Assembly (NCBI RefSeq): GCF_020740795.1
Contig: NC_067283.1
Location: 44,815,659 to 44,879,658 of the forward strand
Origin: Apus apus
Lineage: Eukaryota; Chordata; Aves; Apodiformes; Apodidae
Length of the DNA stretch: 64,000 bases
Direction: 5' to 3'
The notes beneath the pieces are model-generated. The model searched no databases. It was not told where the DNA came from and worked only from the letters and a program-made list of their open reading frames with translations. The translations under genes were made by a program, and so were the position numbers. Shown here in pieces: positions 1 through 15,000 of the stretch; the stretch's first letter is position 1; each line of letters begins with the position of its first letter.

Positions 1-3000
1 CATTAACACCAGGACAGTAAACCAAACTGAATAATGACGCAAAGAGTTTACAGGTCACATTTACACCTAACGTACACAGCTGCAGCATCACTGATTTCAG
101 CTGTTTCCAGCTTTGTCAAAGGTAATCTCAAATATTGTCTTTAGCTAACACGTATGTTAATGCTTTGATTCTATGTGCATCAGAGCATTTGATGAGTAGA
201 AGCCCATAAATGGGAGTTTTAAAATGAAATCTGGGAGTGTGACTGAGCTCAAAAAATTCATCTTACATAGCTGTTCTACATGGAGACACCATTTCTCACA
301 CACAGAGCTCTTTCCACAAAATGCTGAATTGAACTTTCATGGGGATGACTTTCCTTAGTACAGGGAAATACAAGTGTTAGGGAAGTATTGCTGTTACAGG
401 TTGAACAAGAAACTAGCAATATATAGGTGGTATAAATCAGAGCCAAGTTCCTCCACATGACAATGACTACAGTGTGGAACACAGGAAGTGAAGACAGCTC
501 AGCATATTTTGAAAGGAGATAAAACATTTGTCTGTGCTCTTTTGAACATCCAGGAGGATCTGAGGATGGATTGACTCAAAGGACTTCCCAGTTACACATA
601 AATGGGAGCAAATTTGTTAACTCTTCTGTACTTAGTCTGATCTACCCACTTACTGAGACACTATTAACAGATTTGCCATGTTTCTGGATAATGCTGAGAA
701 CGATTCTCTTTCTGTCTTGGCTCTAGGTGTTCTCTCCCAGCATGAGCACCATTATGAAACAATTCCTCCCACACTGTGATGCAACTACAATCTAACATTT
801 CTCATTGAATTCCATCAGTATGAACAAGAGACTTCTGATCTCTATCAAAAGAAAATGCTTCTAAGTACAGCAAACCAAAATTATAGAAAGGAGTAATTTA
901 CCCTTCATTAATAGCTTTATTTTATCAAGGGATAACATCCAAGAGCAATAGGAAACTAATTTTTCAAGATCTATTCACCCCAAAGGGACTTCAGCAGAAC
1001 TAATTCAAGAATGTAATTGTAGTGATAGTGTTTTGAAGGGCTATAGCCTTAATTTACATCAAAATTGGAAAATACCTCTGTAGAAGTGTTGCCCTCTTTT
1101 GAAGAATGAGAGAAGAACTTCTGGAATTGGTGAGGGAAGCAAGGCTTCAAAAGAAGCCCACAAAAGGAGGGGTCATTCCAGTGTCCTCATACTTACACAG
1201 AAATGCAGCATTTTACACAAACAGATTCCAGAAGTTACAAAAATGAGGATAATGACTGTTTGCTTACCTACGAGATGTCTTTTTTTTCTCTGTCACATAC
1301 ATGCACAAAGACCCTACCTCTAATATAGAAGGAAGATGATACTTATGGAAAGAAAGGACCATGGATCTAGACCTAAGAAAAAGCCTACAAACCACTAGGC
1401 TGGCTACCATGAAGGCCTGGCAGGGAACTGGCTGACCTGACAAGACACTGAGTCACTCTATTTCTTTCCAAAAAGGCAGCAAGGTCAAGTGTTAATTTTG
1501 AAATAATAATTAGTGGTTTCAAATAGCTTTTCAAACACCTTCCTTTTGCTGTTACCTTGATTGTGTACTCTGATCTGTTCGTATAAATTCTGTGCTTCGG
1601 GGACGTGTGTAACTCCATGATGTTCTTGACTTTAACAATAAAAAGATTCTACTGGCAACACAAAATAAATAAATAAAAAAATCCAGAGGCACATGCTAGT
1701 TAAAACACACAGAACAGACTGGGCAATCTCTCTCCAATTACATTTTCTAATATTGCTATTGAAAAAACAGATCACGCTCTTACTAGAGAAGCTGGATCAC
1801 AACAATCAGATGCAACTAACTTCTGAAAATAGTGGACACTTCTTTGCCTGAAGAACTAGGCTTTCTTATTTTTCATTTTCTCACAGTTGATAGAATCTTT
1901 CTCAACAGCCTTATTGCCTGAAGGTCATTTGAAAGAGAACCAGAGTAACAGAAGAGATGCAGAAAACTTACCTTCTAGCTTTCTTTCCTTGGACCAGACT
2001 TTTAATGTGGATGGTAAGCCTTTGAAATGTATGTTCCTTTCTAGAAATACAGCATAAGCAGGTAACTGCTATCCATGAGTTACAAAAGAATAAAAAGAAC
2101 CAAAATATCCCTTTCCTTTCTAGCAAAAATCTAAGTTTCAGAATTCTCACTGTAAATCCCCATATTCTTCTCAGTAAGGCCCAAGCAACCATTCCTGTGC
2201 TTGCTAAGCAAAGGTAAAAATGTTTTCCAACAGCATGAGACAACCAGATTTAGCTGCTTCTGAGTACAAAGAACAAGCCAATTTGCTCCATATTTCCTTA
2301 ATGAACACCAGCAGAAAGCCTTCCTAGGTGTGGCAGCCCTCACAGGAGACTTACTGCAAGCTATTTAAATAATCCACATCAAACCTATGCAGCTGATCAT
2401 CACACTTCCCTTAACAAGAAGTAATGAAAAAAAAATAATAAATCAATAAAATAAAGCAAATAGAGAGGAAAATTTAAGACTCCCTCTTTATCAGTATCAG
2501 ACTACTAACAAGACTGTAGCCCTGGCTGCCAAAACCTCATTTCTAGTCTTTGTGTCTTCTATTCTGAACCTGCTCCTAATGCTACTTTTTCTGAGCTTGT
2601 GCCAAATTTTGTTGCTTGAGTTGATTTAATGTTTTGTTTGCCAAATACTTAGTAGTTGAAGTTCAAGATCTGTAAAGGTGGTCTCATTCTTCTTCTATCA
2701 AAGGCAAGGGTAACTTTTCTGCTGATCTCTTAGACTGGATGAGGCTCACATAAAAAAGTAGTACAGAGCTGAGACATTGTGATTTTCTTTAGTCTCCAGT
2801 TGCCAGTTCCTCCCCTCCTTCCTCACCCAAATCCACCTCCCATAAATTTTCAGAACTGCATGAGGACCCTTCTTCTGTCCCATATGCTATGGGGAATCAT
2901 GGAGCAGGACACTGGCCTCAGCACTTGAGCTATGGAAGTGCATTCTACCTGAGGCCACTGCTCAATGAACACCAACAGAAGGTCCTTCTTCTCCATCACA

Positions 3001-5928
3001 TCATCAGGCCATGGCTTCTTCCCTGCTACATGCCCCAGTGAATATACCTTGAACATCTGATTTCTGCTGAACATCTGAGATTTCTCTCCCCTCCTCCTAA
3101 TTCAAGAGAAACCACATCACACGCATTCTTTATGACATTTTTCGTTCTGAGGACTATCACTGTGGAAACATGGACAGGAAGATTTTCTTTATACCTTGCT
3201 TACTCTAAGGAAAAAATAAACATCAGTGTTCATTAAGTCTGAAATATCAAAGCCAGATCTTCTGTGTATATAAATTGGGAATGTCAGTGAACAAATAATG
3301 CAATACTTTAATTCCTGTTTTTCTACAACTGCACCAGATGACTTCGTTTGAAAAATCTGTCCTGTCACCTTTTGCAGGCATGAAACCAGAAATAGTTTAA
3401 TTTTAGTTTCTCTTAAAGAATAAATGAGCAAAAAAAAATCAAAGTTCAGCTTTGGAATTCTTTAGAATGCAAAGGAAAAAAAATATATATTTTTTTAATA
3501 CCGTGTTGCAAAAGCAGGATGACATGGAAATGCAGCTCCCTCCCTTCTTTCACAAACAACACATAGACAGTCCAGACATATTTTGAAGACTTGCTGTAAT
3601 ACAACAACCTAAATAGTCATAGATGCTGTAATATAGGTGAATGTAGCTCATGATGGTCACACTATTTTTCCTGTCATACTCTGAAACAATGTCAGCAAGA
3701 TGGAGAATGAACAACTGAAAAGCAACAGTAATTTTGTGCTGCCTGACAAATGTGCAAATGTGGCGTTGAACTATGTAGACTATAATTTCTGTTCTTTTCA
3801 CCACCTCCTTTTCACTTTGGGTTATTTAATGAGTTGAGTAACCACCAAAAAAGAAAGAAAAATCTCAAACTCCACATAATTCACAAATATGGATCACATT
3901 CATTGACTAATTTTTATTTGTTTCACAGGAGTGCTACAAGTGGGTGTTCCTTATTTTCCTTAGTGCCTTGGGTGCTCATTCGAGATGTAGCACACAAGTT
4001 CAAATCCCTCCTTTTCCAAAAAGATCTGACTTTACATAAAATAAAATCACCACCAGGCTGCAGAGTTTCAGAGGGGAAAGTGAAGATGGGTAGTGCTTTC
4101 TGCCTCATTCTCATTAATGTTCCCTTTGTTTACATATTTCCTGGTGTGCAAATTAGGTTTCCCATGTCTCCAGCAAATATCTTCATCATAAGACCAGAAA
4201 AAAAAATTTTCAGAATGTCCTGTAACCAGGTGAATATTACAAATCTGAGACAACCTAAGAAACTGAGTAGACTATTTTTCCCTCCACCTGCCTTAGGAGA
4301 GCAACTTTGGGCTTAGGGCATTTCCTCCTGTAGTGCAAGATACATGCTCACATCCATTCACCAGCCTAAGCACATTGATTCTTCTGGTGTCACAAATTAG
4401 CCCTTTTGTCCCTTCCCACTCCCCACAGCTGGATGAAATGCCCAACACAGGACCACAAGACAGTCTTTTGCTTTTGTCGTAAGTGCTATGAAACTGTGGT
4501 TCGAAAATGTGTCACAGTTTACTGAATTATTTTTTTATATATAATTTTTGATGATGAGCCTACATCTACTTTCAGAAAGACAAAGTATTATATATTTCTG
4601 AAGTATCAATCACTCTCTTCCACCTTCTGCATAGGCACAATCACACCAGGAGAGACTAAAAGGGAGGGTGGGGACATAGCAATGGAGAAAGAAAGAAGTT
4701 CAAGTGGGTGCTGAAAGCTGGCCATGCATTGACAAGAAGGGTGGGGAAGTCTGGGAGCTGTGGTACTCCTCCTGTCCACTCCCGTTCATCAGACTAAATG
4801 GATCCATAAGGTCATTCACAGCAGTAAGAACCTGAGTGGGGTTTAGGGCTCTAGAAACAGAATTTCTGGCTAATGGTAAAATACCTGATGTAGAGAATGC
4901 TATTGTTGAGAGGTCAACAGAAGACCCTAAGACATGTTAGGGTATGACAGGAATGGGATGACTTGGAAAATACACAGAGGTTCTTAATTTTAACATTCAG
5001 AGGATTCTATTTATAGGTGTCTGCAAACTGTAATTAATTTACCCTGACAATCCTTATGAAATCAAGTCTAGATCTATTGTTATTCTTATTTTATGGAGTA
5101 GAAGTCAGCAGAGGCAAGCTGAGCAATCTTCTCAAAACCAGTGAGCTGCTATCAGAAACACCGTTCTTAATCAGTACCAATAAAATGTGAGCTCCAGAGC
5201 TCGTTCACAACAAATTTCTTAGAGAACTGAGGCAAAAAAAAAAGAACTTAGCATAAGCAGGTACAGAAGGGGAAGTACAGATACACTCCAAAGGAAAAGA
5301 AAAGCAACACACAAATTGAAGGGCAAATAACTGACCAGTAAGGAGCTTAAAGAACATACTTGTTCCAAGGTTTGTTCAACTATTTTATTTGAGAGATTGG
5401 TAATTTTAATCTACACAAATTGTTGTTTGAACTAATTATTCTAATTTCACAGTGAAAAATGTAATAGAGGAAAGAAAAAAGGCAGGAGGGAAACTGAAAA
5501 GATTATTAACTGAGCAGCAAAGAGAGAAGAGAAACAGTATTGCCTGGCCCTTGGTTACAAGCACATCCTTACGGCCATACTATAGTCAAGAAAAATATTC
5601 AGGCTGTGAGAAGTGTAAACAGAACAGGTAGGTTGAAACACTAGAAATGCTTAGCAACTCCTTCATATTTCAACCTCATCCTTATATTCCAAACGAGAAA
5701 AATATCACAGAGGGAAAGGAACTGAATTATTATTTGATTAAATAGAATGTAAACAGCAATTTGAAAACAAAGGGTGATGCAATTTGTTGCGTAGTCACAC
5801 AACATTCCTCTTGGATTTGAAATTCACCTGCAGCAGTTCCACCCCTTTTGAAAGTACAGCCTGGCATCTGGGCTGTTCAGCCTGAGCAGCTGCTGGAGCT
5901 ACAAAGCCTTTTTTAATCCTCTGCCAGG
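1..5928. other. 5' flank of ACP3, no recognised gene
   Basis: AT-rich upstream flank. I see no conserved coding exon, RNA gene or CR1 copy. Reading frames of up to 160 codons occur but start at non-AUG codons and resemble no family I know. One MIR-like remnant lies near 5.1 kb. The stretch just before 5929 should hold the ACP3 promoter and 5' UTR, but no TATA box or clear transcription start can be assigned by eye. Confidence 0.5.
5076..5160 (+). repeat. MIR-like (CORE-SINE) remnant
   Basis: The order TTATTCTTATTTTATGGAG, then a GAAGTCAGCAGAGGCAAGCTGAG-like core, then a segment ending CAGTGAGCTGCTA, follows the MIR consensus segment (TTATCCCCATTTTACAGATGAGG through the stretch before CACACAGCTAG). 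It is strongly diverged. This is pattern memory, not an alignment. Confidence 0.4.
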
Positions 5929-6042
5929 ATGGGAGTGATACGGCTTCCCAAGCCAGCTAGGATCCTGTGTTTTTCTTTTCATATTATCCTCATTCTGCTT
6001 CAACAAACTACTGCAGAAAGAGAACTGAAGTTTGTGGTTACA
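5929..6042 (+). CDS. ACP3: ACP3 coding exon 1 (signal peptide)
   Basis: Residues 1-38. The ATG has A at -3 and G at +4, a good initiation context. A hydrophobic core (about residues 12-24) and TTA before residue 30 give a signal peptide; the mature chain begins near ERELKF. It ends in phase 0 before GTAAGT. Confidence 0.9.
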
Positions 6043-9000
6043 GTAAGTATATTTGTTTTCTGTTTTGTTGCAGGGAATACAGGGAACTTGATATGGCTGT
6101 CAAATCAAACAAGTTGTGCAGTTGCTTTGCCTCCTTTTAGACTTCATAAATAATACTGCTGCCCTTTTGCTTACAGAGTTGAAAGACTTTACTTAAAGAA
6201 GAGAAAAATGCCTCTAGTTATAAGAATTTTAATCTCCTGCTCCCTACTTATTTTTTCAAGATTACTGAACAACTTAGCTTTGTGGTAGATGCTTAATACA
6301 CAGGAGTTAAGAGACTTGAGGTCTAGTTTACCTGTTCTTGCTTAATTTAGCTGACACTGAAGCACAGTCTGAGAGCTGGTGATTAAGGCCTACCTTTTCT
6401 GTGCTTGGAAGCCGAACCTTATGATGTTACAGAAGTTATGACAAAAAAAAAAAAAAAACCAAACACAAACCAAAGTATTTTCCATTTCAGAATAACTGAA
6501 CGGGCACAGCAGTATATGGAGAAACAGAAAAGGGCATTTTAATGTAGAGATTTGAGAAACACGTTGCATTAACTGTAGTTAGGTTGAAAATGGACTGTAA
6601 TAATTTTTTTTCTGGGCCATTTCTTGTTTTAAAGTTAACTACACACTGCCTCAATGGCACTTTGCCCAATAGCTCAGGTAAAAGAAAGACTAAGTGAAAC
6701 AGTTTGGATCCTGAAGGTTGCATCATAATGCTTGTCATTCTAATTTATTTTCTTAATAAGAGGTATACTGATAAAGAATAGTCAGTCCAAAGGGATATTT
6801 TCAATACAAAGTTATGGGGATTGGAGTTCATATTCCTAAGTAGGAACTTAGGAATTTAAGAAATTTAGGAAATTGAGAAATTAAGGAATTTAATCTTCTT
6901 CTTTTTTTCTCTATTTGAGGCATTATGTGCACATACAGATAACAGAGACAAGTACTATGTCCATAATGTATCATCTAGCAATAGATAAAGCATTTCATAC
7001 CTAGGTGTCTGTTGGCTTCGTTGTGGATATGCCACTCAGAAGTCTGAGTCCAGAGTGCACAGGAAAAACCTGTTCCTACTCCTGCTGAGGTGTATTGTTC
7101 TATCAGACACTACACACAGCAGGGACTCAATGCCAGTTCCAGAAAGGTTCTGTTTCTTGCAATATACTTAACTGTTGTTTCAATGATAAGAGGGAGAACT
7201 GGACACATGGATGAAATCAGGTAATCAGCTGGCCTTGGAGGATTAACTCTTTGAAGGGAAGGAGACTTTTTTTTAATTGCAGCTGTCACTGTGTTCTAGC
7301 AAGCAATAGTTTTGCAGAAAGGAAATGCTCACCATCATGGAGACAGAGGCTTCTTATCCATATTCAGCTGCCTTACCACAGCTACGCAGCCACCTTCCCC
7401 ACCTACAAAAGAAAAAAATCAAAACCCAACACTATTTATAGGGCAACTTCTCACAGTATCAAAATAATAAGTACACTTCATTTCATCTGTCTTCCTTTTA
7501 TCCCTGATATTTTTCCTCAGACTAACCAATCTACTTAAAAAGTTGCGATAGGTTTAATCGTATTAACATACATCTCTTTTGTCAAGGCATAGTATCTGTG
7601 TGTTCAATTGAACTTTGCTTTCTAAACTCACTGATTGAATATTCATGGAAACATAAATAGGGCAGGAACTGGCCCCAGAACCTTTCACTGATATGGAATA
7701 TAATGGGGGTATGAGAGTATTACTGAACTGTAAAAATGTGACATAATGAGCTTTTAAAACTTTCTTAGCAGAATTGCACAATATAAAATACATCTGCAGG
7801 GAGAAAAAACACAAATGTTCCTTTTTGCTCACTTCTAGAATTGGCGATGCTCTGGGAGGGTATCTTGCTCTCATACTTTCCATTTTTGTGCTAATTCTGT
7901 GTCTTCTGATTATTTGCCACAGGTCCTTTGGGCTAGAAAGCTCTAATTCAAGCCAATTTCTAAAAATGTTATTTTAATTTTCTTCTTCACAGGTAGACAT
8001 TAGCCTTCACTATAACCCTTGTGTACTGAATTGAAATTAGACATTAGAGAACAGGAAATACATGGGATCAAGGGGTACCCAAGTAGGAATTAAATACTGA
8101 TTTACTGCCTCTGTATAAAGAAGTTCTGACTTATAACTTCTGCCTTCAAACAGGCACTCATTTCACCTGTCATATATACAAAGAGGTGTGGTTTCTGAGG
8201 TACCATGATTTCAACAAGTCTTTCTTCTTGTAACTCAGCATAGGAAGTGCTGTCTGAGCATGTTACCTATCTAATCAAGCCAAGCCATTTGAAAACTTGA
8301 CTAAACACGCTCTGCATTTTTGCATCAGTGGTTTCTCTGAACTGGCTCCATTTCTCTCTTGTTTCTTCATTCCTATTGCTGGCTTCAAAAGAAGAAATCT
8401 TTTTGTTTTAAGTTTAGGATGTGAATAAAAATGTCTGTAAGAGGCTCGCATTTACTCAGAGACACAAGATCCATGGCATTTCTGAATCATGTTACGAATG
8501 CTACACATGCCATATTCTCAGTTCACCCTCCCCTCCACACCAGTTTTTCTCCAGTATGATTTTTCACCTGACAACAAAGGAAGCAAACACTGGCCAGTGT
8601 CTGAGTCATGTGGCCATTTTGATCTGAAGCGATCACCTTCACTAAGTAACAAAGAGCAAATGGGAGAACTCAGACACCAAACCAGGATCAGGCTGTATTA
8701 GAGTTGAAGGACAGAGTATTTTGGTAACTATCCCTCTCTTGCTTTTGAGAACTGACTGAGGTAAATCACTTCAGATAAAAGTGCTGCAAGGAATATAGCA
8801 CACCACATAGGTATGCCTTGCTCTTTTTGTGCTCCTTGCCCTCCCTCCCTTCTTGATTTGTAGTGTCTTTTCACCTTTTACAATGCCTCCTTGTTCCTTT
8901 TCTTTCACCCTGCCATGTTCTACATCTTCAGAAAGGTCAGGGAGGCAATCTGTAGGCCAGGAGTGACGAATGTTGCAGCATACATATTTTTTAATTAATT

Positions 9001-12000
9001 TGAAGGATCAACTCCTTTTTAACAAAATCCAAATGATGAGCAAGGCAAGCTTTGTAGGGATACACTTTCTTTCCCTAACAGTATCAGTTGCCATAATGAA
9101 AAAAACAAAAAACAAAAAACCAAAAAACACAACTTTCAAATACACAAGTTCTTCTTAAAGTTTTAAATGAAAAAAGAAGGTCTCCTAAGATGTAGCTATG
9201 ACTGAACGAGTCAGCCTTTTAGGCTAAGTGGTTGTTCATAAGGTCATTGTTTCATTTCCAGCTGCAATTGAAGTGAGGTTATTTTCAGAAGTGGCAAACA
9301 AGGAGGTTTGAGCACAAACAAAAATCAGTTGGCTGAGAAGTTTAGTCCTTCAGTTCCTAAAAACAGGGCTCTGCTCTTAGAGGTATTTGTTTCTTTTTTG
9401 CTGCTTCCAACATAGTGCTAATATCAAATTTATACATCATCATACAATGAAGATACAGAAATACAAATAGGACCTGCACTTTTTTCTGTTTTGTGTGGAC
9501 CTGAAGAAGTTGTGCTGCCTTTCAGAAGAGAACACCCTGCACTGCTTTCATTTCTTAAGGTTATAGAGAAAATCTTTTTCTTTACATCTCCTGCTCCCAC
9601 ATATGTTTGAATATCTTTTTATCTTGATCTCTTCACTTTCTCACTTCTGTTCGGCTAAAATGCTTCTCTGTTCTGCCTTATTTAAAGTTTTTAGGGGTTG
9701 ACTGTTGTGAAAGGGAAATACACACTGAGTGTTACATTGCACATCAAGTATAAAGCATCATAAACCAGTATTTAAAATCTAACACATTTTCAGTGATACT
9801 TCACTAATAAAAAGGGCATATTTACTGGCCAAGCGTTGATCCATTGCTATGTATTGCCTAAAAAATAGTCATTTAATCATGTCAGTCAGTTTGAGCAACT
9901 GTCAGTTACTCATAAAAACACTTTTATGTAAAGCTGGATTATTTAACAAGAAAGTATGCAGCTACATCATAATTGGGAATTTAACCTTCATTCTTTACAG
10001 AGGCATCAGCTTGTGCAGAAAAACTAATGAACCCTACCTGACAACTATGTATGTCAGCATGTCAAAACACCAAGGAAGTAAGCAGTGACACAAAAAATCC
10101 TCCACATTTATTTTTCTTTCATGGAATTGAATCAATCACTAGGCATTGTAGTTCTTTACCTATTCTCATGTTCACTAGATGTGCACTGAGAAATTATTAG
10201 AAAGAACCAACCCAGATTCCAGATTAGTAAGAAATTACACATACAGAATTAAAAATTGCAGAGAGAATCAGAGATAAAATATTAAAGAAAGATTTTAGGG
10301 ACTACTTCACTGTATTTGAAAAAAAAAGTGTGGGGGGGAGCGGGCTCTTTTTCTTGAAACTGCGCAATTTCATGTTTATCAACGTGTTGATGATGATTTA
10401 AAAAGCTTCTTGTTTTGCTGAAAAATTTCATTTTTGGTTGGCCACATCTTCAGCAAAATTCAGTTAGCAAAGCAAAAAATAATAAGCAGTTTTCTACATA
10501 GTTCTAATGGTAACATCTACTCTTGCAAACCTTGCTGTCTATTATGAAAAACAAACAGAGGGAGAAATCCAATTATATTTGCCTTTAAAGGATAGCATTT
10601 TCCATCTCTGGAAACCTGCTGTAGCACAGGTTTGTGCACATTAGTTCAGAAGGCTGATGACAAGGCTGTGTGTTGTAATTAAAACATTAAGCCACACTGC
10701 TTGTGTTTACTTTGAAAAAATATAAACATAAAACACTTCTCAGTGGGAGTGGCAAACTAACAAGAGTGTACAAACCTCTTTGATGTTTGGGCAAGAATAA
10801 TGTGGCTTAATGAGGGAATGGAGATATTACTTATAATCAAGCTGTATAGTAGTGAGGTATTATGGAATAAATGTCATCTTATGAACAAATATACCATGCT
10901 TCCACTTTGCCACTTATTCTGCAAAGTCAGGAATGAGGTGGGTCATGTGAACACTGATAGAAGCAAAGGTAACTTTTGCAACAGTTTGGATCAGGATCCT
11001 GGAAGATTGTCTGGAGCCCTGTGAATTTGCCTTCCAGCATTTCCTTTCATATGAAATGTCTGTGGACTTCACTTTCCTAAGCTCACTCAAGACATACTTA
11101 GGGAGGGTAATTCAGAGTTTTTCAGAACTATTTACTTCAGAGTTGGCACTTTCTTGTATGCTGGAATAAAAATACTAAAAAGGCTCGTTTAAGGTTTTTG
11201 ATGTAAAAATCATGTGTGATTGAACACAGCACACTAATATTCACCATGCTGAAGTGTCCAGGACAGTAAAGCAACTGAACTCTTGGTTCTCACTGAATTT
11301 AACAGAATAAAAAAAAGCTATCCACTTTCAAAACTGTTTTCATAAATGTATGTAAAAGTCTTAATAAATACTAAGTAAAGCTAACAGCGTAGATATTTAT
11401 ATTTTTGTCATCTTTATATTTTTGGATGATTGAGAAATCAAACATAAGACATGTGTACAAGGAATTAATAAAAAAAGATACTGTTACAAAAAAAAAAATC
11501 ATGTATCTATGCCAAAGTAATTCAATATTCATATAAGCACATTGGTAACTGAGGAGCAGAATGTCCACAATCCAGTCAGATTTTTTGTCTAGGTGGCTAG
11601 CTATGGATGTAATCTCAGCATTAACATCTTGGCTGATTAATTTTATGTTCTAGGAGGAAGATTATCAGAGTCATGCCCACCATGGTGGGCCCACCATGCC
11701 CACCAAATTCCTATATAATTATACCCATTTTGGGGGGCAAAAAACATACTCCAATCCTACTTGACTAGGTTTCTGCAGACCATCTAATATCTTCATTTGA
11801 AAGATGGCACAGGAAGTACAATATGCGCTTGACTTCTAGCTAGATAAGAAATGAATGTTAATAGTAATTAACTAGACCATTTTATTGTTAATATTGTTAG
11901 GTTTTCCGACATGGTGACCGAACACCAATTGTCACCTTTCCAAATGATATACACAAGGAAAGTGAATGGCCCCAGGGATTTGGACAACTCACCAAGGTAT

Positions 12001-15000
12001 GTTGACTTTCTTAGAAGAACTTATATATGCCATTAATATAGGAAGTTGGCAGATTTTTTAATGTCTATCTCAGAAACATTAGCAAATTCCAAGTACTGAT
12101 AGCTTGTATTAGCAACACCCCATAATTCATAAGCATTTTGAAACATTATTGATCCAGCTAACATTAAATTGAAATATCGTTCATCACAGCTTTTTAACTA
12201 CCTTCCTGACAGCAGCAACTTCCTGATAATGTGTCTGCATTCAAATAAATGGCAAGTTTAAACATTGTCTATACCTTAACATTGATGCAGTTCTAATGAC
12301 CAGTAAACACTGGGCCCTGTGACAGGGTAAAGGAATGACACCTGCCCATCAGGTCAAGTGATGAGCTCACATCTCATCCTTTGACTGGCAACTACCTGCT
12401 CACATAACAAGGCAAGTCTTGCAGGAGAAGGCTTCTTCTGGGGACAGTGTCTTCTAATAAGGCTGCTTTCAGCCCAGAGTTTCATTAGGATGCACTGAAC
12501 CTACTTCTTGCTCTGGATTTCAACATCAAGCCTTAGCTCTTTAACTGTATTTGACACATGAAACTCTGATGCAGAGAGGCAAAGGCATTTCCTAATAATG
12601 CTTCATCATGATGCATAAGCATGAATCAGAGACAGTTTAGCATTTAGTATTTGAAGTGAGTGTGTCTTGAAGGATCTGTGAAAATTCAGACACTCAGACA
12701 ACAAGTTACGAACTCCAGGTAAATAACTCCTGTTGTAAAAAGAAAAAATAATGCTATTTTATTATCTTTTTAGCAACAGTAGTAAGAAGGTACTTCTCTG
12801 ACAGCTAAATGTTAAAACATTCAGCTCATAGCTTTGGAAACAAGTAACAGAAAAGACTGCAATTTAAGACAACTGCAGGTGCACCAAGGCAAAGATGGAA
12901 GAGTGTTACTTAAGGCATGAAATGCAAGCCACAAATTTATCAGCTGGATCAAACAGCAGAGCAATGACAATAACAAATATTAGGTTATCGGTCATCCTTT
13001 CTTGGCTGTCACTAGCTGACACACATTGTAAAGAACAATGTTGACCTTCAGTGACTCCAGGAATGTCTGTGGAAACAGTATTTGTATAGAATCAGGTGCA
13101 TTGCCTTTCTCATAGCAGATGTTGGAGTCTTAGCATTTCAGAATGTATAATTTTTTCATATATATAAATAAGTGTTTCTGTTAAAATTCTAGACCACTTA
13201 CAACCTACACAGTGCATTACACAAATTATTAACGACCAATGAAAAACTGACTGCTGAAGACAAAAAAGAGAAAATAAATGTCTACATTAAGTTTCTCCAG
13301 TCACTTTAATCTAATAGTCACCTGTATGCTTGTCTTGCAGACTGGAATGCAGCAGCTATTTGAACTTGGACAGTACATGAGGAAAAGATATTCCAGCTTT
13401 TTGAACAGCACATACAACCATAAAGAGGTACATAACAGAACTGTCTGGAGGACGTTTTTCTGGCATAGTGGAACGATGGACTTATGCTAGATAAAAGCAG
13501 ATCATCGTATTAATTTCATTAATGGAAAAATTAAGGTAATAGAAGAACATGTTTGAAGTCAGGCTTTTATGTCAAGGTAAAAACATAGTCTAAATTCTAA
13601 CTTTACATTCAGTTTGGGCCTTCCATTGCCCAATTTGCCAGGACTATACAGCTCTACACCAATTAACAAATTAGGAATTTCTGCATAGTGACCTAATATT
13701 GTTCTACCTTGTGGAAAAGTGAGTGCATATTCAGCCATGTGATGGGACATGCTCACATACTTCATCCTGTAAGAGGTCTAAACATTGTTTGGATGTGCTT
13801 GTCATACAGTACATATCCATTGTGGGGCAGATACCTTTTTGCAACTTATGTACAGATCATTTTGGTCTGTACATGGGAGATGCATTGATGGGAAGGCACA
13901 AAATACAGTAGCTTGCCATGCTTCCCAGAGAGGTTTACGGTTTTAAGTGCCTTCATTCCTGAGGCACAGCAGATGGATAATAGAATCCTTCAGGTGGGAA
14001 AAGACCTTTAAGATCATTGAGTCCAACTATAAACCTAACCCTGCCAAGCCCAAAGCCCACCACTAAACCATGTCCCTAAGTACCACATCTACATGTATCA
14101 ATGTTCCTCTGAATCTCAGATGAAGAGCTTCCTTTTTTTAAATCATACTTCCTTATTCTTCTTAGTTCAGTTTGAGATTAGATTCCAAATTGAAAGATGT
14201 TTTGGCAATTCCAATTATGCTAACGAAGTAGAGCTCTAGAAAGCTGAGCTATGATCTCACTATTTCAACTGCATAAAAAAACATAAAAATGAAAACAAGG
14301 ATGTTTGAGTTGGATAATATTTCCGTATTATTTTTATTGTTTCTATTTTATTTTTCACTTTTTGCCATTCTATATTCAGTTTTATATCCAAAGTACAGAT
14401 TATGACCGCACCATTATGAGTGCCCAGTCATTCCTTTCTGGCCTCTTTCCACCAACTAGCAGTCAAATTTGGAATCCTGAGCTTCTCTGGCAACCCATTC
14501 CAGTTCATGTTTCGCAAAAATCAACAGACCAGGTAAGTACTGTGCAGTAACATGTTATATTTTCCCAGAAGCAAAAGAGAGAAAAAAGGAGTCGATAACT
14601 TAAAAAAACATTTACTATTATTTCCTATTTTTTCGTTCAGTCTAATAGAAAACATCAACTGCAGCTACTGGCTGACAAGTATGTTGTAGGTCAACTGTAA
14701 TAGCTGCATGAAAATCCTCCTTCTGTAGTTGCAGAACACCTCAACTTCACCCACACCACCATTTTCTTCAAAGTACAGCTCTAACAGTTCTGCTGACAAG
14801 GACACTCTTGGACAGCATTATAGGGAAGTAGCCCTAAACCTTTTTTAGAGAACAAATGTCTTTCTCAGCTCCAATCACCTGGACAGACCTCCCCTTCTTG
14901 GCAAGTTTGTTCCATAGTTTATTCAAGGAATGGAATTTTCACCAGCCACTGTAATGACCTCTCAATTATTACTTTCCTATTCTGCTAGCACTTAGGCACC

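Noticed and set aside
3834-4316. 160-codon open frame on the + strand upstream of ACP3
   Set aside because: It opens at TTG rather than ATG, has no recognisable motif, and overlaps antisense frames of similar quality; best explained by chance.
8560-8700. Possible second MIR-like remnant
   Set aside because: Only scattered resemblance (CTAAGTAACAAAG, CCAGGATCAG); too weak to call without an alignment.
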